Source: Alnus glutinosa (lineage: Eukaryota > Streptophyta > Magnoliopsida > Fagales > Betulaceae). Taken from it: a stretch of 64,000 nt of DNA. The stretch spans positions 24,637,501 through 24,701,500 of the forward strand of contig NC_084891.1 in NCBI RefSeq assembly GCF_958979055.1, written 5' to 3'. Both the position numbers and the translations under genes were made by a program. Each line of letters opens with the position of its first letter. Position 1 is the first letter of the stretch. The notes beneath the pieces were generated by a model. The model was not told the DNA's origin. It was given only the letters and a program-made list of their open reading frames with translations, and searched no databases. This document shows, in pieces, positions 22,011-32,819 of this stretch.

Positions 22011-23617
22011 AACGAAAAATGTTGGATTAACGTGGTGCTTGTTTATTAGTATCCATAATATTTTCTGGATTAATTGTATTATTTTTAATAAATAAGCTCC
22101 ACATTATTTTAGTTAATATTCGTATCTAAATTAAAAATTTGGTACTCTTAACATTTATCATTAATCATTTTAATATATTAGTACTCGATCATTCAACTTT
22201 TGCCTCAGCCATATATTGATAAAAATTCCTTATTCCATCTTGATCCCAGTCTAAATCTTCCCAAAGTTGCTTCGGACAAATTGTCTAAAACGTAGAAAAG
22301 GTTTCCCTCCTCCCCCAGAGATTCTTTGCTTGAAGCTTGAACAACCCAATTGCATGCATAACGTGCCCTTGTCGTTTTAGCAAGCATTAATAGCCCTAGT
22401 TTGTCAAGTCGGATTGCTTTAAAGTATATACATGCACATGTTTAACGTAATTAAGGAGACAAGACAGAGTTGTCTTATGGCTAAGCCATAATCCCCGTCA
22501 AGTTAACTGAAAATTTTCAAACGAAGGAGGCATCTAGGCAATTAATTATTTAAAAATTAATTGTGACTTCCTCGTCGTCATTATAAAATATACATATTTG
22601 GTCAAACGCCTACGAGCTCAATTGCACTCTATCTATTCCCACCATAATTACTCTTTATTTTCGTCACATTATATACATTCTTCTAGGTGCCTTCTCAGAA
22701 GTTATCACTATGAATTACAGCTGGCAGCATGCAGCCAAGCAGCCTTAATTGGTACGAGTGTAAAACACATTAGCTTTCTAATTGACTTGATTTCTTAGAC
22801 TTCACCAAGTAGTTTCTCATACAACTATACAAGCAAATGTGGTTTTAATTAATTAATTAGTGAATTTATAAAATCATATGATAATTACAATAAATATGCA
22901 GATCCACGTGCAAATGCTGCATGCATCGTCATAATTAGTAATTAGTTTCTTTTATTAGCATTATATTGTTTTCTTACTTTTGGTTTGGTGGGTCTTCTCA
23001 TCTCCCATTTGATTAAACATCAAGCCAACCTAATTACGATCTCCATTTGTATTGCTAGATGGATCTCGGAGTGGCCCAAAAGCCACCCCAGCCCTAGAGG
23101 GTGGCCGCAAGCCACCCCCCTCCTCCTTTTGGGTGGCTTAAAAAAATAAAATTTTAAGTTTTTAAATTTATAATTAAATAAAAATAATAATATTTTAAGA
23201 TGATGTGATGAAAATGCTGACGTGGCACTAACGGAGGTTGTGAAAATGGACGAAAAAATCATGGAAGGACCTGTTTCAAATTTACGAAAAAGTTAAGCAC
23301 CAAATACCGATTTTCAAAAAATGAGAGATCGAATTCAAATAGCGCTCTGACTCAGGAACTTATTAGACATTTAATTACCCTAAAAAAAAATTATTAGATT
23401 AGTTGGCGGGGACTACATATTAGCATTGTAAAATAGTTGTGGAATAAAAATGTATTTTGTAGAATTAGTACTCCTTACAAAACAGTTTCTTCTTATTATT
23501 ATTTTCAAAATAAATAAGTATTTCCAATTATTTGTTTACCCAGGAAAAAAAAATGTTACTTACAAATATTATTAAAGCAAATAGATGGGTGTTCTTAATT
23601 AGCCATCAACTAGAATT
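22011..23617. other. Intergenic region right of duplicate B
   Basis: AT-rich. A G/C-rich patch at 23060-23140 contains GTGGCC/GCCACCCC repeats in both orientations, followed to about 23385 by sequence such as GCTGACGTGGCACTAACGG; this looks like a dispersed repeat, with a short GGTGGCCGGTTTCGACCACC palindrome of the same type at 29475. From about 23450 the sequence matches 28975-29115, a paralogous copy. A 60-codon frame at 22205-22387 (minus) has no recognisable family. Confidence 0.5.
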
Positions 23618-23622
23618 AATAT

Positions 23623-24574
23623 TGAAAAATTATATAAAGTAACTCCTAATTTAAGTGTGTGTGATCAACAATTCTTCAAAATATAAATGCGATAAAGTAA
23701 ATGAGACAGATATTTTAGTGACGAAGTAGAAACTCTCACTCAAGAGAAAAACTATTATGGAGCAGCCAAACTCAAAAAATTCACTAACAGAATAAATAAC
23801 AAGTTAAAAAGTAGTCGTACTCGCATACTCCTGATGTAGTAGTTGTACATTGAACTCTAACACGTACTTATACGTGAACGTCTCCTAATCAGACCTCATG
23901 TCTGAAGAGTTCTTCAATTGACTCTTTTAACTTAGAGCTCCTCTCTAAACTAGACTTCAATGGGTTGATCAAATCACACAAATAAAAACTTTAAGAGAGC
24001 TAGCTGATCTCATTATCTCTGTCTAAATACCCTCTCTTAGTACATTGGAGTTTATATGATACTCCTTACAAAAACACTTCCTAGATGCCTCATTATATAG
24101 GCTTTTGAAATCCTAAATCGACACTGACTCGGATTTTCATAGGCGGCGTTTGGACTTGGACAGAAAACGTCCGAGCGTCAAGCAGCAACCAACTTCAAAT
24201 AACATGCTTTTCTTTAGAAGTTTTCAGTAGCGTGTCCGGACGATGTGGTCTTAGCACCTGGACAGTTGCATGTTGTCTCTACTATTCGCAGCCTTCAGTT
24301 TGCTGTTCAAACTCCTCATCGAATAGGAACTCTCGGGTCTAGGTGTTCGCTGGGCTGTTCACTGAGTTGTAAGCGCGTCAGAATCTTCCTTGACTTTCGG
24401 AAATTGCCTTTCTTGATACTTATGATACTGAACTTGTCATATTAGGCCATTTCTATATTGGAGAAAGTACTCTGAATTAACTCTAGAAAATTCTCTGAAT
24501 TATAGCATTCTTGTTTCAGCAATACCTTGATATAGTAGTAATTTTGTCAACAAAATGTAGAAAATAAACTAACA
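23623..24574 (-). mobile_element. Solo LTR, SIRE-type Copia family
   Basis: 952 bp beginning TGAAAAATTATATAAAG and ending AAACTAACA, flanked by AATAT at 23618-23622 and 24575-24579. The inner ends match those expected for the degraded Copia element at 30-35 kb, whose LTR next to the PBS also begins TGAAAAATTG and whose LTR next to the purine tract ends ATACTAACA. It contains GTGTCCGGACG near 24232, as that element does. The paralogous uninserted site AGAATATGATCC survives at 29114-29125 with one AATAT. Confidence 0.85.
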
Positions 24575-24579
24575 AATAT

Positions 24580-24667
24580 AATCCTGTTGGCCAGTTCAGA
24601 ACAATACAGTACTGCACAATTCACATAAATTCAGAACAAACTTGTTGAATGTAAGAATCAGCCATCC

Positions 24668-24703
<36 letters not shown>

Positions 24704-26478
24704 AATAAAAAAAATCGTGGACCAAACAATTATAGTTATATTTCATGTATTTTCTAAAGTCATATAGAAAGTATAATTAGTTAAATCAAATACCGGATTG
24801 ATCAGTAGGGCTGATTGAGCCATTAATGGTGAAGCTCGAGCTCAGCACGTAATTGTTTTCAAGCCGAGGAAAACGAGCCCAATCTAGGCCTATGGGTTAA
24901 GAAATAGGATCATGAAATTTGATAGTATCCGGCCATTTCATGGTTATGATTGACCGGTATAATTAACGGTATATATAATGTCAATATATGTTAACACATC
25001 TTTTAAAAAATTTATATTATATTATATTATAAATACTATTAAATATATTAATTTTAAATCTCGACCAATTGAATAAATTCTTATCAAAGATTGGACTATG
25101 CCCACATATAAAGTTTTTAACTGGCGAGAGTCCTTCGGCCCATGGGCACCCTTCCTAGAATTGTCTCCTTAGTACTGTACGTGAGCTATCAGCCCCTAAC
25201 TATCATGGAGTCTTTTGGTGGATTATTATTAGGAAAAAAAAAAAAAAAATCTAAAAGAATCCTGTCTGTCGAACACCACAGGTCCAGAAGCGAAGATTAA
25301 TGAAAAATGTCAAAATATTTATTGCGGTCCTTTTTGGTTTCTTCCTAACTTGACAAGAAAGAAAAGAAGAACAAAGAAAAAATTGGTTACAAATTATTAT
25401 TTTTTAATTAAAAAAATATGTCAAGTCAATATAAAAAGACTAAAAAAAAAAAAATCATAATAGATGCTATAGCATCTCTCTAGATTAATTAAAAAAAAAA
25501 AAAAAAATCATTCACAGATACTTTACTGATGAAGTTCTTTTTTTTCTTTTTTAATTTTGTCAAGATAAAAATGGATAAAAAATTATGGAACATGTCAGTT
25601 AAGAATACGAGGGAAGGGACTAATTCGCTACTCCTTACTCGAAAGTGATTGATTGATGACCACAAAAGGTGTTTCACATTACAAAGGAAGGGACTGATTC
25701 GCTGCTCGATATTGATCGACACAAAAGCATATTATTCCATGAAAAATATAATCCTCTTTATTTTTACTATTAAGATTTATTTTATTATATTTAAATTGAT
25801 CGATAAGATGTGGTATCATTTTAAATTTTAAATTATATGCAACATATATACTATTAGAGTTATAAAATTAAATATGATATAGACCATAAAAAAAATTATT
25901 TCAATTTTAAGTGAAATGAAGAAAGTTCATTTTACGGCTAATATTTTGTTTTGTTGTAATTAATAGTGTATACGTGGTATCATATCATTTAAATTTTTAA
26001 ATAACGTGACAACATAAATATCATTAGATCTGTAAAATCTAATTCATGAATCTCTTAATCTCAAGTAAGATAGAAATTATCTATTTTATAACCAATATTT
26101 TACTAGTAAATATGTGAAATTTAATCTAGACCTTAAACCAAACAGGCCTCTTTATAAGCAATCCTTTAATCTGAGTCCATAAAACTTAATTATAACAAAC
26201 CAACAATACAGCAAACCACAGCCAAAAAGCACACAAACTAAAATACAATAAGAAGTAAATTAAGCTTGTGGACAACATTGATGGTATGAATGAAATATTT
26301 GCAGGAAAATTAGTTTTAAGGAGAAAATAACATTTTTCAAAGCTTATGCATGCAGATCATCACAGCTTCAACCGTTTTTTAAATGGCCTAGAGAAGTGGA
26401 AGGCATGGTTTCTCTCCATTCATAAGGATGACTCTTGATGGTCGCAATTTGCAGACCAATGGCACTTGCACCTAAAAA
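24580..26478. other. Intergenic region left of the third TED7-like gene
   Basis: 24580-24660 matches 29124-29200 (GGTTCAGAACAATAC...). 24670-24701 is (AT)n. 25130-25250 (CCCTAACTATCATGGAGTCTTTTGG) has a diverged relative at 36180-36230. The rest is AT-rich with poly(A) tracts and no supported gene; 26280-26478 is probably 3'-flanking/3'-UTR of the TED7-like gene. Confidence 0.5.
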
Positions 26479-27546
26479 TCATATATGAACTTGCACATCA
26501 TTGTCAATCGGAACTATCCTGGCGGTTGCATCGTCTATTGCGACTGTCCTGGCAGCCGCATCGTCAATTGGAACCATCCTGTTGGTTGCATTGTCTATTG
26601 CGATTGTCCTGGCAGCCGCATCATCAATTGGAACTGTCTTCGTGGTTGCATCGTCTATTGCGATTGTCCTGGCATCCGCATCGTCAATTGGAACTGTCTT
26701 CGTGGTTGCATCGTCTATTGCGATTGTCCTGGCAGCCGCATCGTCAATTGGAACTGTCTTCGTGGTTGCATCGTCTATTGCGATTGTCCTGGCAGCCGCA
26801 TCGTCAATTGGAACTGTCTTCGTGGTTGCATCGTCTATTGCAATTGTCCTGGCAGCCGCATCGTCAATTGGAACTATCTTGGTGGCTGCATCGTCTATTG
26901 CGACTGTCCTGGCGGTTTCATCGTCTATTGGGATTATCACAGTTTGCTCCTCATCAGACTGGTCTGTGGTATTATTCTCTTGAATGGGTTCGGGTTGTTC
27001 AACAGAAGGTGAGGTGGGAACCATTACTGGCTTCTTCATCTTTTTAATCAAGTAGAATAGACTAACCGCGAGGAATGCAAGTAAGAAGATACCGCCTAGT
27101 AAGGCACACACCACGATAATAGTTGTCTGCTCTTGGTCGTGATGATTTGATAACCACGGTGATGGTGCAGGTGCCCAAAGAGGGTGTGGAGGTGCTATAC
27201 TTGGACGTGAAGATGGTGGTGGCGATGTGTTATTGCTACGTGGGGGAGGTGGGTGTGGTGTTGGTGATGAGGTGCTATTGTGATATGGAGGTGGGGGCGG
27301 TGGTGGTGATGAGGTGCTATTGTGACATGGAGATGGTGGTGGTGGAGATGGAGGAGGCGGTGGGGGTGGGGGTGGGGGTGGGGGTGGGGGTGGTGGTGGT
27401 GGCTGTAGTGGAGGGGTTGTAGGCGTGGTGTGATTGCATGCTGGTAGTGGTGGCGGTGGTGGTGGAGGTGGAGGGGTTGTGGGCGTGGTGTGGTTGCATG
27501 CTGGTGGTGGATTAGGAGGTGGTTGATAATGGTATTCATAACCCAT
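26479..27546 (-). CDS. TED7-like membrane protein with repeat-expanded cytoplasmic tail (355 aa)
   Basis: Single exon. I start at MGYEYHYQPPPNPPPACNH, matching MSYPYY of the paralogues; an upstream in-frame ATG would add 25 residues (MHYLFILFISLLVQLSPVST) that look like a signal peptide, so that start stays open. Residues 1-140 are proline-rich (ACNHTTPTTPPPP twice, long Pro run). About 141-167 (TTIIVVCALLGGIFLLAFLA) is the membrane helix, then KKMKKPVMVP as in the paralogues. The tail continues to DEEQTVIIP, then 14 units of 10 residues alternating IDDAAARTIA and IDDATTKTVP, and ends IDNDVQVHI, equivalent to VEDDIQVHE of copy A. The short acidic family motif was evidently amplified. Wall-related membrane function is inferred from family. 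Confidence 0.82.
   Translation of the reverse strand: MGYEYHYQPPPNPPPACNHTTPTTPPPPPPPPPLPACNHTTPTTPPLQPPPPPPPPPPPPPPPPPPSPPPPSPCHNSTSSPPPPPPPYHNSTSSPTPHPPPPRSNNTSPPPSSRPSIAPPHPLWAPAPSPWLSNHHDQEQTTIIVVCALLGGIFLLAFLAVSLFYLIKKMKKPVMVPTSPSVEQPEPIQENNTTDQSDEEQTVIIPIDDETARTVAIDDAATKIVPIDDAAARTIAIDDATTKTVPIDDAAARTIAIDDATTKTVPIDDAAARTIAIDDATTKTVPIDDADARTIAIDDATTKTVPIDDAAARTIAIDNATNRMVPIDDAAARTVAIDDATARIVPIDNDVQVHI
26509..26928 (-). repeat. Coding minisatellite, 14 x 30 bp (60-bp higher-order unit)
   Basis: On the plus strand the unit alternates between GCATCGTCTATTGCGATTGTCC-like and GCATCGTCAATTGGAACTGTCTTC-like 30-mers. The central 60-mers (about 26630-26870) are almost identical, while the outer units are more diverged. 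That is the pattern of recent homogenisation by unequal exchange in the middle of the array. All units keep the reading frame of the TED7-like tail. Confidence 0.95.
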
Positions 27547-27654
27547 TCTATTGGGAAATATGGTGGAGACCGGAGAGAGTTGCACCAACAAAGAGATGAA
27601 TAAGATGAATAAATAGTGCACTATTTAAACTGGTTGGAGCGCGAGTAAGGGTTT

Positions 27655-27905
27655 GCAACTTGCAGGCGCGCGTTAACGGCCAGGCAATTCTCAGTTTTTG
27701 GATGAGGTTTCCAATTTAAGTCTTGTCATTCACATTCACAGCTTTAGATATAACACACACCAAATTGCTATATAAATAGGGATAATGTTTTTGCTCACTT
27801 TCCTTTCATTCTATAATTATTGATCAATTCAATTAAAAAATCAGTAATACCAATTAGAAGTGTGTAAATAATATTTTTCTATAGAAATGTATGATATATC
27901 TTCTT
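27655..27905. promoter_or_regulatory. Conserved upstream block of the third TED7-like gene
   Basis: The block runs from GTTAACGGCCAGGCAATTCT to about ATATATCTTCTTTGATG. It recurs at 36563-36805 over its whole length and at 29855-29935 in part, although neither other site has a gene beside it. It contains GCTATATAAATAGGGATAA, a good TATA box on the plus strand (27767-27780), i.e. pointing away from the TED7-like gene; on the minus strand only TTTATATA is available. It may be a bidirectional or relic promoter. Confidence 0.45.
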
Positions 27906-27944
27906 TGATGATAACATATAAAAAGATTAACGACATTCTATTTA

Positions 27945-28575
27945 TTTCGGTGTAAAATATTTTTTGAAATGTTTTTTATATTTTTCGATGTTTAATTTGG
28001 TATGACAAAAAATAATAATCAACATTTTTCGGTTTGACCAAAAAAGCTTATTTAGTTTCAGAATTTTTTTTTTTTTTTTTTAAATTTCATAAATCATTTT
28101 TTCGAGTTTGACTTACTCTTTCTCAAATTAAGGGACCACTATCAAGCCAGCATTGAGTCATCCACAAACCACTATCGAGCTACCTTAAAACCACCACCAA
28201 GTTACTCCGGATCACTACTGAGCTATCGCTGAAGTACCACTATTGGGCAACGTCGGATTATCACTGAGCCACCCTCGGACCACTGTCAAAGCACCACCGG
28301 GCCACCGTCGGCTACCATCAGACCATCATTAGACAACCGACGGGCCTTCGCCTGACCACTACTGGAACTTAAATTATTTGGTTAATTTTTTTTCAATTAT
28401 TTTATATTAATATTTTATGTTGTGAATAAAAATTGATTTTTATAGGTTAATATAATTGAATGAAAATATTAAAAATATTTGAGATTTTTCATACGCGCCA
28501 AACATCAAAAAAATGTTTCCAATGAAAAATATTTTTTAAAAAAATAATTTTCTTGAAAATATATTTTGACCCAAA
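27945..28575. mobile_element. Foldback element with internal CCACC-rich repeats
   Basis: The left arm (AAATATTTTTTGAAATG, TTTTTCGATGTTTAATTTGG) and the right arm (CGCCAAACATCAAAAAAATG, GAAAAATATTTTTTAAA) are imperfect reverse complements. Between them 28130-28370 is a C-rich imperfect repeat of ~25-30 bp (CCACCGGGCCACCGTCGG-like). It interrupts the duplicated sequence, since the homologous region at 36805-36840 lacks it. No ORF; superfamily unknown, possibly Mutator-like. Confidence 0.55.
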
Positions 28576-28694
28576 AAAAAAAAAAAAAAAAAAAATTACG
28601 GAGATTAAGAATAGGACGACCATTGACCAACTATAATTGAAACTTCCCCCATCTTCATTCTGAATAAAATGATCTTTTTTTCTCCCAAAAAAAG

Positions 28695-28740
<46 letters not shown>

Positions 28741-29990
28741 AAAGAAAGAAAAAAAGAAAGAAGAAGAAGAAGAAAGAAAGAAAGAAAGAAGGAAGGTGAT
28801 GAAGGGTTGGTCTCCTTTCGTTACCTTAAATTTGTAAAAGATTGAATGCATAAGCATTGATCACAAGCCGAAATTACTACAATTTATCGTGGGATGTGAC
28901 ACGTGTCTCCATCTACTGGTTGTTGCAATTTGCAAAAGTACTATATCTAGTCGTTTCTTAATTACCCAGGACTTACAAAATAGTTTCTTCTTAATCCTTT
29001 TTATTTTCCAAATAAATTAATAAGCACTTCCAATTATTTGTTTACCCAGAAAAAAGAGTTACTTAAAAGTATTATAAAGCAAATTAATAAATGGGTGTTC
29101 TTTGCCATCAACTAGAATATGATCCAGCTGGTTCAGAACAATACAATGCACGATTCACATCAATTCAGAACGAACTTGGTGATCGAATGTAAGAATAAAC
29201 CATCCATTTTCCTTGTAACCACAGAGGAAACAAAAAAAAAAAAAAAACTGGTTATTTACTTTAATTTTTGTACTTATAGTAAGACGCATTATCAAGATAG
29301 CTTATTTAATTGGTTTCCAAAAGCTCTTGTATTGAACGTTACTGTCGAGATGGTACTTCAGTTCATGAATTTAACGGAGAGACACGTCAAATGTCTTTCA
29401 AAATATGGCACAGGTCTCATATTGTTTACTAATAGCAAAGTGAAAGTAGCCAAAACTACCCCTAACGGAGAGGGTGGCCGGTTTCGACCACCCCCTAGCT
29501 AATTGTTGATTTGGAGTATTGACAAAAGTTAACATTGTTGGACAATTAATTGTAGGATAAAAACCTAGCATTACTCAAATAATACTACATATTACACAAA
29601 TATCGATCCCATAAATATCCAAAAAGTTTATGTAACAAGATCGATTCAGTAGCCATTTGATTTTTTTTCATTTTCTTTTTTAAGAAGAATACAAAATTAT
29701 CAAGAGTTGATTTAAGGGTTACAAAATCCTGCTATGTTGGTTTTGTATGATATCTGTGAGATGTTTGTATAATCTCTAACATTACTATAAATACTGCATA
29801 AATAAATTACAGGAAAATAAGTAAAAAAAGAAAAAGAAAAATTGCAACTTTGCAGGCGTACGTTAACGGTCAGGTCTTTGCATGAGGTTACCAACTTTAA
29901 GACTTTTAATAGTCATTCTCATTCACATTCACTACTATTCTCCTTTTTTTTTTTCTTTTTTTTTTTTTTTTTTGAACTCTAGAAACAAAT
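28576..29990. other. Intergenic duplicated DNA and simple repeats
   Basis: 28689-28800 is an A/GAAA-rich run. 28800-28850 resembles 37035-37080 (GGGTTGGTCTCCTTTCGTTA / GGGTTGGACTCCTTTTGTTA). 28975-29200 matches 23460-23617 plus 24580-24660 and holds the empty site of the solo LTR. 29475-29500 is a GGTGG...CCACC palindrome. 29855-29935 repeats part of the upstream block of the third TED7-like gene. No gene is supported. Confidence 0.55.
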
Positions 29991-30049
29991 TACAGGAATA
30001 AGATACAAGAAAATACCAAAAAAAAAAAAAGAAAAGAAAAAGAAAAGAA

Positions 30050-30749
30050 GCTAATAACTCAATAACCCAATCAAGATAGATTATAACATGCTTCGCACGT
30101 TCGGACCATGGGGCAGGAGCGTCCGGACGGCTAAACTTCAACACGCAATTTCTATATCTGATGCGCGTGCATCCAGACCCTGAGGGGGAGACGTCCGGAC
30201 AGTTGAAGTCGAATCAGCAGTTTCCATATACAATGCACCAGCGTCTGGACCACAGCTGTCAAACGTCCGGATGGTCCATTTTGAACTGCGATTCTTGCCT
30301 TACGGAGATACGCGTCCGGACGGGATACCACATCGTCCGAACGGTTGATTGATCTTCCCTTTCTTGAAACTTAGAAAGAATCAGTGAACCGTTCGAGAAC
30401 TGATAGGCGTCCGGACGTGCTGCTGAAACGTCCGGACGGAGAAAGCTGGCACAGAAGCTTCTCGATATGATGTAGGTGTCCGAACGGAAGAAGCACGTCG
30501 TCCGGAAAGATGATGCTTGTCTGTCTGATGTTCAGACGGAATGACACGTCGTTCGGACGGATGGAACAGTAGACAGATGGGCGTCCGGACGGGATGACAC
30601 ATCGTCCTGACGGCTGACAGGGAACTTGAAATTCTTCTGACTCGCAGGCAGAATCTTCTGACATCACTCTGAAAGTGGAATCCCTGTTTACCGCATCATT
30701 ACACATAAGTGATTTTGTCCAAACAAAGAATAAGGCCAAAATACTAACA
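30050..30749 (-). repeat. Partial 3' LTR of degraded SIRE-type Copia element
   Basis: The right edge is set by ATACTAACA at 30741-30749, the LTR end, followed by AACTCCCCATTTGG, which on the minus strand is the purine tract AAATGGGGAG. The left edge is not clear, because a poly(A)-rich stretch replaces the expected TGAAAAATT start, so I give an approximate boundary. The interior carries an array of CGTCCGGACG palindromes (30119-30600). Confidence 0.6.
30110..30620. repeat. Array of CGTCCGGACG palindromes inside LTR
   Basis: The 10-bp palindrome CGTCCGGACG, or a one- or two-base variant (CGTCCGAACG, CGTTCGGACG, CGTCCTGACG), occurs about a dozen times at irregular ~20-45 bp spacing. A second cluster lies at 32565-32812. 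It is rich in CpG compared with the AT-rich surroundings. Confidence 0.85.
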
Positions 30750-31024
30750 AACTCCCCATTTGGCCATTCTGGGACAAAAATCACTTGACTGGTTTGGAAA
30801 TACATTCCCGGTCCAAAATAAAATAACTCCCCTTTTTTGTCACAAAGGGACAAAGGGTAAACAGAGTAATAAAACAACCAACTGAAATAAAAATTACTTC
30901 CCCTAATGGTCTCAAAAGGACCCGGGAAACAGAGTAATATAAATCCAAGAGTTATAATAAACAACAAATTGTCTCAAAATAACAAAAAAAAATCAAAAGT
31001 CAACAAAGAAACACGAGGGAAAAA

Positions 31025-32163
31025 TCAAACATCCTCTGCCAGAGGTGTAGCTCTGGGAGTCCGACGTGCAGCCTTTGGTGCAGCAGCCTCATCATCACTG
31101 CTATCTGGATGATGGACTTGGAGACACTCCTGAAGGTCCAAGTGGGTCTGGTCCATCCTCTTGCTGATGGACCGCATTTCCAGCTGCGTGGAGGACACGG
31201 ACTGCTGCATGGAGGACATCGACACCTGCATATTGCTCATCCCCCCCTGAAGAGCAGTAAGAGCCTCCATAATCTGAGAAACATTGACCTCTGGTTCAGA
31301 AGGCGGGACAGTGTGAGAGGATGAAGCTACGTCCGGAAAAGCAACATGCATCCAAGCAGGCATATCCTTATCAGAATCCTCTCTCCGCAGCTGCGCATTT
31401 GACTTCAGCAAAGTCTGTTTGCTGAGGGGCTGTTTCATCTTCATCCTAGGCTCTCCATCTACATTGATATCGGACTGCAGGATGATCTGAGTAAGGAGGC
31501 AGCCAAAAGGAAGACCGGCAGTGCCCTCATCACGAGCCTCGAGCATGACTCACAGAATATGCTTGCAGAGACAGAAAGGAAAGCGAAAGTGAATAGCATA
31601 AACAAATTCTTCAATATCAGATTACTGTGCCTGGTAACCGGCCACAGATTGTGCAAAATAATTTTGGCCAACATACGATGAGCTGGACCTAGGGCACCAA
31701 TCTTGATAGAGGTCTAATGCCCCTCACCCTGTGGAACAGCATGGAAAAACTCTCGGAGCTCATCCATAAAGGGAAGAAGCACCACCTCGTTGAATGGACT
31801 GGCAGGTAGATCGAGAACAGGTACCCCGATAAACTAGCTGATGATCTGGGGATCAACAGTGATTATGTGTCCGTCAACAGTGGACTGCAGTACCGTCCCA
31901 CGCTCATCATCCTGAGCAACCTCCAAGTTTGCATAGAAACGTCGGACTAGCCTGGTGAGGATGACGCAGGCATAGGTATAGAGGTAGGTCCACTGATAAT
32001 GCTGGATAGTCTCATGGATACTGTTCAGCGGAGGCACCATGATATCTACACGGATCACGTTCCGTTCAGCAATGACAGTCCGGTCCATAATCTTCGCTTG
32101 TATTTCATTTTGCTCTACTTTTGTCCTTTGACGGACCCGACGCTGGGAACTGATGGCAGACAT
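31025..32163 (-). pseudogene. Broken retroelement accessory ORF (plant transposon-protein type)
   Basis: The reading starts MSAISSQRRVRQRTKVEQN at 32163. It passes a TAG at 31834-31836 and another after PQGEGH, shifts frame near 31600 (RHS to DIEEFVYAIHFRFPFCLC), meets TGA after CKHIL and continues MLEARDEGTAGLPFGCLLTQ to the stop at 31025. Pieces such as GPAHRMLAKIILHNLWPVTR and FGCLLTQIIL resemble the plant-specific accessory protein found next to many Copia/Gypsy elements (putative plant transposon protein domain); that family name is from memory. The C-terminal region has a Met/Gln-rich heptad-like stretch (MSNMQVSMSSMQQSVSSTQL) that may be a coiled coil. At least three stops and one frameshift make it non-functional. 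Confidence 0.65.
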
Positions 32164-32564
32164 GATTCTGCAAAAAGAAAACCAACAAGAATATTCCAAA
32201 AAAATAATCCCCAAAAAAAATCTTGTTAGGTTAGCAAAAATTTTGGGCAGAATAACAGCAGAAAAAATGACTATTAAAAAAAACAGAAATTATCATAGTC
32301 CTACAAATAATCCCAACATGGTATAAGCATCTCAAACTCTCAATAACACTCCTAATCAAATATTGAAATTCTAACAATGTAAGAACTGAAAAGAATAGGA
32401 CAAGAAAAATACCTGAAGAGTGATTGAGAATGCAAAGAGACACAAAGGGATGATATTACTTCAAAAACACCAAAGAAAATTACTCACAAAAAGCCAAAAG
32501 GTGGATTTGGTGGGGTATGAGGAAGAGAATGATCGAACTGGGCTATTTATAGCCTCTGTGGGTC

Positions 32565-32812
32565 ACCCGTCCGGACGGAGTTTTCAAGACATCCGGACCC
32601 GTGGGCCTCGGGAAGGTGCATAATGGTCACACTCGTCCGGACGAAATAAATTACCCGTCCGAACGATGGTGACAGCGCACGTGAGTCCGGACGTACAACA
32701 AGACCTGTCCGGACGATGAGACACTGCACATGTCCAGACTTCTAGAGAATACCGTCCAAACTACCATGCTACACCCGTCCGGACGCCAAGGAATACCGTC
32801 CGGACGCTCCAC
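32565..32812. repeat. Second cluster of CGTCCGGACG palindromes
   Basis: At least nine exact or near copies of CGTCCGGACG, e.g. CCCGTCCGGACGGAG and ACCGTCCGGACGCTC. They lie between the accessory ORF and the gag, outside the LTR. Confidence 0.8.
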
Positions 32813-32819
32813 ATTGAAA

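Noticed and set aside
22205..22387. 60-codon minus frame (ARYACNWVVQASSKESL...) as a gene fragment
   Set aside because: Composition looks coding but no family recognised and no neighbouring exons; left unannotated.
26466..27422. Long plus-strand repeat frames over the third TED7-like gene
   Set aside because: Mirror of the 30-bp coding repeat; the minus-strand frame alone has start, helix and family motifs.
27547..27621. Signal-peptide extension of the third TED7-like gene as the definite start
   Set aside because: The hydrophobic stretch is attractive, but the paralogues start at MSYPYY, aligned with MGYEYH; kept as an alternative only.
28489..28857. Phe/Ser-rich minus frame
   Set aside because: Translation of poly(A)/GAAA simple repeats.
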